Part shown: positions 35,473 through 44,125 of the stretch, in pieces
Numbering within the stretch: position 1 is the first letter of the stretch
Layout of the letters: each line of letters begins with the position of its first letter
DNA from: Agrostemma githago
Lineage: Eukaryota > Streptophyta > Magnoliopsida > Caryophyllales > Caryophyllaceae
Reading direction: 5' to 3'
DNA: 64,000 bases
NCBI GenBank assembly: GCA_958450325.1
Contig: OY288247.1
Coordinates: forward strand, 59,833,701 to 59,897,700
Position numbers and translations under genes: made by a program
The notes under the pieces: generated by a model
Database searches by the model: none
The model's input: only the letters and a program-made list of their open reading frames with translations
Told to the model about the DNA's origin: nothing

Positions 35473-36168
35473 GTTCGAGTCTGAGTCTAGGATGTTCTAT
35501 TCCAAAGCCAAGGTCAAAGTCAGAGTCAGAGTCAGTTGTATTATGTCCTCTTTTTCAAAATTCAATAAAATCAGCTTTCAATATTCTTTCTCATATATAT
35601 TTTCCTTATGTGTTTCCGAGAACATGATGAACACCATCATACACTGTGAGCACACGCACGTGACTATTATAGGCACATCTATAATGACTACAGGAAACCG
35701 AGCCCGTGTTTTCTTTTTTACCTATTCCGTGTCTGGTATAGAAAAACCACATAACTACCCGTAGCAGGAGCGGTATCGAATCCTATGACAAATCTAGGTA
35801 ATCTCCTAGTTTGGGTTCAAGACGGGAGGCAAGCCCATTTCCCACAATAAAATACCCCTCCAATAAGACTGACAAATCCCTACCTTAGGTGTTAGTCTGA
35901 CCGGCAAAAAAAAAACAAAAAAACGCTGGACAAAAAAAATCAAAAGCAAAAAAAAAAAGCAGGCCATCATCAAAAAAATTCAGAATACCCATGACCACGG
36001 TCAACGGTCAATTCAAGTGAAAGCCCCATGACCAGGGTACGGTCAAAATTATCAAAAATCCATGACCGGGGCTAAGAGGTCAATCATCAAAAAATTCAGA
36101 ATACCCATGACCATGGTCAACGGTCAATTCAAGTGAAAGCCCCACGACCAGGGTACGGTCAAAATTAG
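35473..36168 (+). other. 3' remnant of element B with tandem repeat
   Basis: Homologous to A around 10190-10700. It contains two copies of a unit of about 117 bp (about 35966-36049 and 36083-36167) sharing TTCAGAATACCCATGACC and GTCAATTCAAGTGAAAGCCC. The remainder of the element, with purine tract and 3' LTR, is missing. Confidence 0.7.
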
Positions 36169-37473
36169 GATGAAATCTTGTGCCGGCATTGTAAGTTTTT
36201 GAACAGGGATCAAATTGGGGTCTTTGCCCATATGCTTGTATAGTTTGGACTTCATTTGGCTCTTCAACATAAACTTCTTCATTAGGAATGCAAGAGCTAG
36301 AATCATGGCCATATTTGCCACAATGATAACATTGAACTTCCCTTGTTAATTGCTTTGGAGGAGATGGTTGCCTTGGTGGAACACTCCCTTGAACTTGGTA
36401 CATACCTCTAGGAGTAGGCCTTAAACTCATGGCATCCATTCTCTTTTATAATTCTTCAAGTTCCGCTTGAAGCTTCAATTCATTAGAACTTGTAGATGAG
36501 TTCACTTCAACTTTCTTTCTAAAATCCCTTGATTGACCCATTCTTGAATCACTCTTTGCCATCTTCTCAATAAGACTTTTAGATGCCTCATCGGTAAGAG
36601 AAGAAAAGTCTCCTCCGGCGGCCGAATTGAGGTTTTCTTTGGTTCTAGATGAAAGGGTGTTGTAAAATGTTTGTGTGGTTAGCCAATCGGGTATTCCATG
36701 GTGTGGACATTTGCGCAACAAATCTCTAAATCTTTCCCAAGCCTCACTTAGGCTTTCAAATTCATCTTGTTTGAATGTTTGTATCTCCATGCGATATTGG
36801 TTAGTCTTTGAAGGTGGGAAATATTTCTCCAAGAAGGCATTAGATAATTGAGCCCATGTTGTAAAAGTATTAGCGGGATGGCCTTGAAGCCACTTACGAG
36901 CTCCATCTCTCAAGGTCTTCGGAAATAATAAACGATGCAATTGGCATGAAGTTAGTCCATTGATATGGGCTCCTACTATTTTTTCTTCAAATGAAGCAAT
37001 GTGCTCTTGAGCATCTTCTTGAGAAAAACCGTGAAAAGTGTCTTGTTGAACCGCATTTGTCAAAGAAGCTTTTAATTCATAATTTTCCGGAATCTCTCCG
37101 AAATCGACGGGAGAAGGTGTTTCTTCATGTGTGAGTTGGGAATGAGAGCCTAGGGTTTCCATTTGATGTATTGGTGGTGATGATGGATTTGAATTTGGAT
37201 GAGTTGGAGGGGATGGATTTTGATTTTGTGGTGGAGTTTTCGGTGATGGTGGTGAATTTTGTGTAGTGGAAGGTATGAAGGGTTATTTGGAGTGGGATTA
37301 TGTGATGTAGGAGGTGTGAAAGGTGAATGTGGTAGGATGGGATTAAGGTTAGGAGGTGGTAGTGAAGGATGTGGAATAATAGTAGTTGAGTTATTTCCCC
37401 GAAAACGTAATGCTCTAAAAGTCCTTTCCGGCTCCGGATCGAACCACAAGGGCGATGACGTGTTCCTGGGCAT
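36169..37473 (-). pseudogene. Gag of element C (Athila), frameshift plus stop, split by B
   Basis: Read on the minus strand, the protein starts at MPRNTSSPLWFDPEPERT (37473). A frameshift in the Pro-rich spacer (about 37260) moves it to the frame of 36446-37162, which holds the retrotransposon gag core (FHGFSQEDAQEHIASFEE, LFPKTLRDGARKWL, WAQLSNAFLEKYFPP, FKQDEFESLSEAWERF). A TAA at 36446-36448 interrupts a coiled stretch; the same frame then continues to the zinc knuckle CYHCGKYGHDSSSC. The frame breaks off at RFHPN where element B begins and resumes at 31103. Gag forms the particle and binds RNA. Two point lesions and the insertion make this copy defective. Confidence 0.9.
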
Positions 37474-37567
37474 AAAACTCAATTTAAACGATAAGACTCC
37501 TAGCACCTTGCGGCACTAGGGAAAAGAATAAAACACAACAACTAAAAACAATACAATTACTCGTCGT

Positions 37568-37585
37568 TCCCCGGCAACGGCGCCA
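37568..37585 (-). other. Primer binding site of C (tRNA-Asp type)
   Basis: On the minus strand TGGCGCCGTTGCCGGGGA lies four bases after the 5' LTR. This 18-mer is the primer site typical of Athila-group elements. Confidence 0.9.
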
Positions 37586-37589
37586 CTTT

Positions 37590-39454
37590 TGATCGCCTCC
37601 CAATCGGTTCGATCGTTAACGAAGGACGGGGGATCAAACGATATTTATAAGACTCGAGATGACACACAAAAACAAGCAAGTATTCGTGGTAACTCGAGGT
37701 CGGTCCACAGGGAACGGAGGAATTGACGAGTTTAAAGCGATGTGTTTGATATCTAGAGGGGGGGTTTCTAAGGGTCGAGTCTATGGTCGAGTCTATGCTA
37801 GAGGAATCACTACGAGAATGGCTAGGGGTAATTAATCTAGGGAAAGGCGTTGGGGAGAAATCGGGATTCGGAACATGGAATATAAGAAGGTCGGGATCGA
37901 GTTTTTGTTGCAACATTGATAAAGGGAGAATGCCACCTTTCGGTTTCTTCACCCAACCCACCTAAAAAACTGCTTTCGCGGCGAAGAAGGGTAAGTCTCT
38001 TGTTATGGTAATTTCTACCCCGAGTTTCCCCATATTGATAGAAATGAGTCAAGGTCGGTCTAGTTGGCCGGATTAAAACAACAAAGACACAACAACCACA
38101 AACAAGGTAAACCAACATGCAAGCAACCCACCAATACCCCTAAATTCAAATAATCCAAGTCTTCATCCCTAAACCCCCCAACAAGAAATCTACTCACTAA
38201 TCATAATGGAGAACAACAAAACATTAACTATGGAAAAACTAACTACAACATGCATATTAACTAGATCTAAGGAAACTAACAACAATATGATGAGAAAACT
38301 ACAATCTAACAATTACCCACCAAACTATGAAACTACCAAATTAATCTAAGGAATAATCTAGAACAACATGAACAAGATCTAGAGAAACTAACTACACTAA
38401 GATAATCTAAGCTAGATAATGATGAGAAAACTAAATTAAATCTAAACTAGAGATAAAAGAGTGGAAAGAAATGTACCAATTGTGAAGATCTACAAGAAAT
38501 AAGAAGTTTGCATGGATAAAGGTTGAAGCTTTGATGGATAGAATGAAGAACTTGTCACTAATCCTTCAATAAACCCACAAATCTTCAATAAAACTTGAAT
38601 AATCTCCTTACAAACTTGTAATCTAGAGAATTGATGATGTAAACTAAGTAGATCTACTACTAATTACTATGTAAACTACTAGATTACTAAAGAATTACTA
38701 CTAGATTACTACTAATGGTGGTGATACTACACTACACTAATGGAAACTACTAGATGATGCCTAATGTATACTAATGGATGCTACTACTACACTAATGGGT
38801 GATGCCTTGGGCAACAATCTAGGGTTACATATATATAGTAATCCTCTTAATGGGTATTTAACCTAAAGCCCAAATCAAACTCTTGCTTCATTAGTGAGAC
38901 AATCTCCCTCAACATCTTCATAGGGTGAAACTTTGCCCTGCGGTCTTGACAGTAATTACCACCGGGTGAAATTTCACCCGGTCAGATTTTCTTCCTTTTT
39001 TTTCGTTTTTGGCACTTCTTCCCATCGGGCGAAATTTCGCCCGGTCAGTTTCGCCCGGTGGAGAGTCTCGGAAAATCTTCGAGGAGACGTTTTTACCGTC
39101 GGGTGAAATTTCGCCCGGTGGTGTCTCACCGGGTGAAATTTTGCCCGGTAATTTCACTGGCCTCGCTTCTTGTCTCATTCTTCGTTAATTGATTGGATGG
39201 CTTTAAACTTTAAGTTGTGTGCTTTACTCTTAGGACGGTATTCCCTTCTCTTGTGCTCGTGGAAGCTCGATCGTGATTTCAATGCAAAATCCTATCAAAA
39301 TCGATTGAAAACTACCAAAAACACGTAAAATGCACAAGAGGGACGCTAATGCAAGAAGTACACAAAATATGGCGATAATAGCACTCTAAACTCGCAAAAC
39401 GAGGGAAAACGGGTCTAAATGAGGGGAAAAACAATCTAAATTTAGCACACAACA
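37590..39454 (-). repeat. 5' LTR of element C
   Basis: Partner of 20706-22573. It carries its own palindrome cluster at 38919-39148, with one copy partly duplicated (CGCCCGGTCAGTTTCGCCCGG). The right flank GTTAT (39455-39459) completes the target duplication. Confidence 0.92.
38919..39148. promoter_or_regulatory. Palindrome cluster in the C 5' LTR
   Basis: Counterpart of 22056-22276. It contains a perfect CCGGGTGAAATTTCACCCGG near 38961 where the other LTR has a mismatch (CACCCAG). Confidence 0.75.
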
Positions 39455-39497
39455 GTTATATACATTCCATTAGGATTGAGTTATCGTTTTGTGCTAG

Positions 39498-39530
39498 CTT
39501 GAGGACAAGTAAGGGTTTTGTTTGGGGAGA
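39498..39530 (+). other. Polypurine tract of D with AGGA hairpin (proximal copy)
   Basis: CTTG-AGGA-CAAG (39498-39509), then TAAGGGTTTTGTTTGGGGAG, then the LTR start two bases later. Same layout as 19355-19391 and the two copies in C. Confidence 0.75.
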
Positions 39531-39736
39531 TTTGATGCGCGTATTTTATATACACTTTTTATGCTCTTATTACACGTATTCTCGTGTTTATTGAATAGTG
39601 AAAACTATTATTTTGCCCCGAATTGGCTACTTTGTGGTGTGTATTGTCTTTTTGCAGGAACGGAAGACAAAGGAGCTAAAACGAACCAAAACCGAGCCAA
39701 AACGAAACTGGAAAGAGTTGTTCGCTGAACCAGGGG

Positions 39737-39882
39737 ATAGTCGACCGACTATTAGGATAGTCGGCCGGCCATGACGATAGTCGACCGACAATTACTATAG
39801 TCGGCCGACTATTCTGGAGTCTGCAGAAGATCAAATAAGTCAAAATTAGTCGACCGACTATTAAATTAGTCGGACGACTATT
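39737..39882. promoter_or_regulatory. Palindrome cluster in D LTR
   Basis: Six copies, some imperfect, of a palindrome near ATAGTCGACCGACTAT occur 70-215 bp upstream of the TATA box. The central base pair varies (GAC, GGC, GGAC) while arms are mostly kept. Confidence 0.75.
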
Positions 39883-39951
39883 TCCTGGACCGCGGACAGA
39901 TTTCGTGTTCAGCAAGCAGTTTCCTAAACAGTTTTAACTCATTCTAAGTTG

Positions 39952-39960
39952 TATAAATAG
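39952..39960 (+). promoter_or_regulatory. TATA box of D LTR
   Basis: TATAAATAG followed about 30 bases later by a pyrimidine-rich stretch, a standard plant core promoter layout. Confidence 0.7.
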
Positions 39961-40916
39961 GGCCTTTCAGCCACTTTTATTTCGACTACTCCACTTTTAC
40001 TTCTCTACTTTAGACTTTTACCTCTCCTTAGATTTTTATTTAGATCCTTCTCATTATTCTCTCTTCCTTTAAAACTCGGTTATTGTAAGACTTTCAGATT
40101 CGAATCGCCTTTATTCCTCTCGGTAATTTAATCCAACCTTTCTTCTTTTTTCTTCGTTCTTGATTGTTCTTCTTCTTCATAATTAATTATTCTTAATCGT
40201 TGTTTTATGCTTGTCGTAAATTTATTATTTTTCATCATATTTAATCTAGTAAAATCTTTTATTAATCTTGTTGTTCTCGATTTAATTATGAGTAGCTAAT
40301 TTCCTTCGCTAGGATTTAGGGGATCTGCGAATTGAATGTAATCGCTAAATAATTTATCGATCTGTCAATGATATTGTGTCTGAGTTGTCAATTGTAGCAT
40401 ATAATCGCGATTAGTCAGTTAATGCGCATGATTGATTAATTGAATTCGGTAAACTTGAACCTAAGATCGGAAGTCTGGTAAAAGTTAGACCTGCTACAAC
40501 ACATTAGTTTGCCCTAATAAGATCGGAAGCCGTTAGAAGCATTCTAGGGTGAATAGCGGACCGGAAGGACCTTTTCACTACCCCTTAGACCAATATCTGC
40601 GACAGACCTGTGACTTAGACCGTGACCATATGAGATTCGTAGTGAACCGACAATCCTAGTTTTTTCTCCTTATAAATTCGTCTTAATTCATCCTATTTAT
40701 TTTTTCTTTCTCTTTTAATTTTCTCTTCCTTCACTGCTTTTAGATTAGTTAAAAACAACTCAAAAAACCCCCCGATTTGTTACATAGATAGACTTTAATT
40801 GCAAGTAGGATTTATTTGTCTCCCTGTGAAATCGATCCCGACTTCCCTAACTATATTTTTAGATGGACCGTAGTTGGTTATTTTTTATAGGTACACGACT
40901 AGCTTATCAGAAATCA

Positions 40917-41704
40917 CGTGCCTTAAGTTGGTACTAGGGTCAAAAAGACCGAGCGACGATTTGGATGCGTGCATTGTGGTACCCTTTCTTGTATTCTACA
41001 AGTGTTCCGGACCTCGACAGAAAATGGACAGAAATGAGGGTGAAGTGGAAGCGGTCGGGACTTCCTCTATACATTGGTACCGTTTGGCGTGAATACAGGC
41101 AATGGAATCACGCGTACACGGATCGAGTCCTCCACTTCGGCAACACCACCACATCCATCGTCAAATCTGCACATGCGGCCTTGAAGAAGGCTCTTGGCAC
41201 GTCGACAGCTTCCTTAGATAAGTTGTTCGATAAGATTGACAAGCTAATTGGTCGTTAGCAGTCGAAACTACGAAAGAAGTTGGAGACCTCCCGCAAGAAG
41301 CGATCAACTACTCTGCCCCAATTTTCATGAACTTGAGACTCCGGGTAAGTCGTAAGGCATTGAAGTTGCTGACTAGGGAACTGAAGAGGATGCATAAGTT
41401 GGTTGATCGGGTTTTTGAGAACTGCCGGTGTGTATTGAGAACGTCCATGGGTTTGCCGTGCGCATGTGAACTTGCCCGGCTAATGCCGCAGAATTCCGTA
41501 GTACAGTTGACCGACGTGCATGTGTTTTGGAGGACGCTCGAGTTCGCCGGGGAGGAAGTTATGCATGTCAGCGACAGATTTCAGCTCGACTGGTTGGTTG
41601 AGGAAATACGTCAGAGCGATCCGAGTATGTGGCGACATTACATTGATGTGCTCAATTCGGCATTACATCCCGAGGAATCAGTCCTAGTCGAAAAGTACTC
41701 GTAG
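40917..41704 (+). pseudogene. Mutator-like transposase, C-terminal fragment with SWIM zinc finger
   Basis: The first part (open from 40965) includes KWTEMRVKWKRSG and the hallmark FGNTTTSIVKSAHAALKK, the region with the conserved FGxxTTNxxESxHxxLK motif of Mutator transposases. It runs into a TAG at 41256-41258; after a frameshift before 41327 the second part carries the SWIM-type finger CRCVLRTSMGLPCACEL, then an Asp/Trp-rich tail ending KYS. Transposase cuts and joins element ends; the SWIM finger is thought to bind DNA. The DDE catalytic core should lie upstream and is absent, removed at the junction with element D. Non-functional. Confidence 0.83.
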
Positions 41705-42994
41705 ATCCAGACCTGCATCAACGACAAACACCCGGCAATCCATGCGCACCCCTCCCTCGTAGCCATCCCCAAATGCCTGTACAGGTACGCCAGTACCAAC
41801 ACCGCCCCATGCGAAATCGGGAACCGAGTCCAAGTTGTTCGTTAGTGAGAAGACTGGCGGACGAATACGGTCGCTCGACTTATCCACGAAGAGAAACTCC
41901 CCCAGCAACGTGATATAGTAACCCTGCACAATCTGCTCCCGGGTCCTAGTTCGCATCATCTCCTGCACGGCCCTCGCTAGTACCCCCCGCCCCTGTAAAT
42001 GGGTGCACCCCCTCCCTCTGCGGGTGCCCTTAGCTGCAAATCACTCATCCCGAAGAAGTTCCCCACAGCGGCCATCCAATCAGCTAGACCCCCAGCAGCG
42101 TTACGAACCACGCACGGCTCACCCTCGATAGGGAGCCCTAAGATCCTAGCGACATCGTACAGCATAATAGTCATCTCCCTGAACGGCATGTGGAATGTGT
42201 TTGTATCCGGCTGCCACCTCTCGCCGAATGCTGTAATGAGCGGTACATCCAAATAGGGTAGAATGCACGCCCGTAGATGCATCAGGCCAGACTGTCGGAC
42301 GGCATCCACTACCTCCTGTCGAACGTCAAATGGATCCAACTCCCTCTGAATCCTTGGACGGTTGTAGGTCTTCAACATCGTTGGTACCGTCTCCGTCGTC
42401 CCTGGCTCTGACCACAGAAAACGCGCAACATGACCCTCAAATCTCGGGATCACCGACGGATCGATAGGACCTCCGGGGCTAGGTCCCTGCAGACGCCACG
42501 AACTGTCGCTCCGCGGACGCCGGGGGGCACTTGAGCCTAAAATACCTACACTCCCCTGGAACGCACCACCAGCCCCCTTCTTGTAGACAACGACCTTACC
42601 CCTCCGCTGTGACTCGGTGTCCGTCTCCTGCTCCCCCTCCTCGGCGTGCTCTAAGAAGTCCTCCGGGAAAGCGTAATGCCTCTTTGTCTCATCGAACTCC
42701 ATGTCTAGGTCAGCAGACTGGAACAACCTAGACGCCTCGGGGACACCACCGCTCTCGGTACCCTCCAAAGTACCGGCACGTGTACCGCTCGTGATACGAA
42801 AACGAGGAACAGAAGACTGTGTCCCCCCGTGACGAACACCCACCCTCCCCCTGCGGGCGCAGGTGTCTGTAGCGGCTCCATGGTACCCAATGGCTTTGAT
42901 GGGCTAGTAGGTGGCTGCCGCGCCCTACCCCTAGCGCGAGTGGAAGCCGTGACAACCCTACCGTCGACCCGGCTACTCTTCCCCGTTATCAGCC
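41684..42994 (-). pseudogene. Plant mobile domain (PMD / MAIN-like) protein gene, frameshifted
   Basis: On the minus strand, ATG at about 42994 begins MADNGEE. Shifts then lead through a low-complexity basic segment (STRARGRARQPPTSPSKP) to the long frame 41977-42843. There the domain core is SGLMHLRACILPYLDVPLIT, ERWQPDTNTFHMPFREMTIM and VARILGLPIEGEPCVV, diagnostic of the plant mobile domain (MAIN/MAIL1 type). A lost G in a G-run at 41978-41988 ends that frame; the next frame continues RAVQEMMRTRTREQIVQGYY, LGEFLFVDKSSD and DFAWG. PMD proteins occur in transposons and in host genes that act in silencing and genome integrity. Here it faces the transposase gene and overlaps its 3' end by about 20 bases. 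At least three frame lesions make it a pseudogene. Confidence 0.85.
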
Positions 42995-43003
42995 ATCTAA
43001 TTT

Positions 43004-43364
43004 TAGAAATTTGACACAGTGATAAAATGAAACTATGTTACTTGTTAATAATAATAATAATAAAATTTAACATTCTCGTACTATTTTTTAAATAAAACTG
43101 TGTTCGAACAGTCGATATTGGAATTGAAATTCATATATAAAAAAATTTTGAAAATTGAAATTAATGATAACGGATATTTCACTCTTTGCTTTTTAGCTAA
43201 CCATTTTTCTATTAATGTTTCTTTGGCTATTTCATTTGATTACTCAATTTTGTTACCTATGCTCTTTTTAGCTAAATTGAAGCAAATTTTAGATAAAGAT
43301 AACAATTACTAGTTTCAGAAATATTATAAATTTCACACGGTGATAAAAGAAAAATATGTTAGTT

Positions 43365-43401
<37 letters not shown>

Positions 43402-43633
43402 TTTAACGTTTTCGTACTATTTTTTAAATGAAACTAAGTTCGAACAGCAGATACCGGAGTTGAAATTGAATTATCAAAGTTTTTCCAAATTTAAAATAAA
43501 AGATAACGAATATTTTAATCATTGCTTTTTGGCTAACCGTAACTTTTTCCAATTAATATTTTTTTAGCTATTTTCTTTCAATTAATGTTACCTAAGATTT
43601 GTTATCTCGATGCGGGTAGTCGATTACTAGTGT
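43004..43633. repeat. Tandem duplication (~310 bp unit) in MULE E
   Basis: Copies at 43004-43310 and 43311-43633 share GTGATAAAA, TTGTTAATAATAATAATAAT, TTCGTACTATTTTTTAAAT and TTCGAACAG in order, and both end with ATTACTAG. A partial third copy lies beyond the LINE at about 51103-51420. No ORF is credible. Confidence 0.75.
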
Positions 43634-43670
43634 TTTAGCTAAAATTAGCCTTCAAAGGAAGACTAGTTTT

Positions 43671-44125
43671 GTTGCAACAACTCGCTTTCTCTCTCTAAAA
43701 TCAAGAAAACCTCCTTAAGTAAAAAAAAAAAAAACCCCCAAAAATCTCTTAATTCAATCAAAATCAACCTGACTAATCACTTAAGGAGAGGAGAGAAAGG
43801 CCTAACGTTCTCTTTAATTGTTAAAGAGAAGTCGGATGATCATTTGCATGCAAGATCCCTTTAAATCTAGATTCAACCTATTAGACCTAGATCATAGGGA
43901 TTTCGTGTAGCCTTGTTTACTGCATGCATTTACCCAACCAACAGCCCTTCTTAGTAATCATTTAAATCTTTTTAAATCCCTCCATATCCTTCCAAAATCG
44001 GGATTTTCCTGATCAGAAGAGGAAGAGGCGAGTGCATGCATTGGCCTGTCAGGGTTTATGCACTGCTCAAGATTTTCGTCTCTAAAGTTGGGCTATTAAG
44101 ATCGTACTTCCAGTAGTATTTAAGG
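43671..44125 (+). promoter_or_regulatory. LINE 5' UTR / internal promoter region
   Basis: 455 bp between the target duplication and ORF1. It starts GTTGCAACAACTCGCTTTCT and contains no long ORF. Plant L1 elements carry their promoter here. Confidence 0.55.

Larger units (their letters stand above)
31104..36168 (+). mobile_element. LTR element B: truncated relative of A, nested in C gag
   Basis: A 2319-bp LTR (31104-33422), primer site and gag-like ORF are present, but there is no 3' LTR: the sequence returns to C gag at about 36168. CCTTG precedes the LTR but is not found at the other border, so the element was cut after insertion, together with a small part of C gag. LTR and internal parts match element A by eye with clear divergence, so it is an older or different subfamily member. 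The 3' part has tandem copies of about 117 bp. Confidence 0.88.
20706..39454 (-). mobile_element. Athila-lineage Ty3/gypsy retrotransposon C, near complete
   Basis: Both LTRs (1868 and 1865 bp), a tRNA-Asp primer site, gag, pol (protease, reverse transcriptase, RNase H, integrase), a third ORF and a purine tract are present in minus orientation. GTTAT flanks it on both sides. Without the nested element B it is about 13.7 kb, a normal size for Athila. Lesions are few: a frameshift and a stop in gag, one stop in pol between RNase H and integrase, and the B insertion with loss of a little gag. LTR divergence by eye is about 1-2%. Confidence 0.93.
18388..40909 (+). mobile_element. Athila-like LTR retrotransposon D, 3' part (split by element C)
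   Basis: The visible parts are 18388-20705 and 39455-40909. They hold the end of a third ORF, two hairpin plus G-tract motifs, and a complete 3' LTR. The insertion of C, with its perfect 5-bp duplication GTTAT on both sides, shows the two parts were once joined. The left side is cut by the CACTA terminus at 18387. No gag-pol or 5' LTR of D is in the window. Its 3' LTR ends inside the Mutator-like transposase gene of E, so D had inserted there. Confidence 0.75.
39533..40909 (+). repeat. 3' LTR of element D
   Basis: It starts TGATGCGCG right after the purine tract and ends CTTATCA, so the termini are TGAT/ATCA inverted repeats. Length is 1377 bp. A TATA box (TATAAATAG, 39952-39960) and a palindrome cluster (39737-39882) lie in the first third. 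There is no second LTR in the window to confirm the ends. Confidence 0.7.

Noticed and set aside
39676..39915. Minus-strand ORF with repeated NSRPT/VGRL words in D LTR
   Set aside because: It only translates the palindrome cluster of the LTR.
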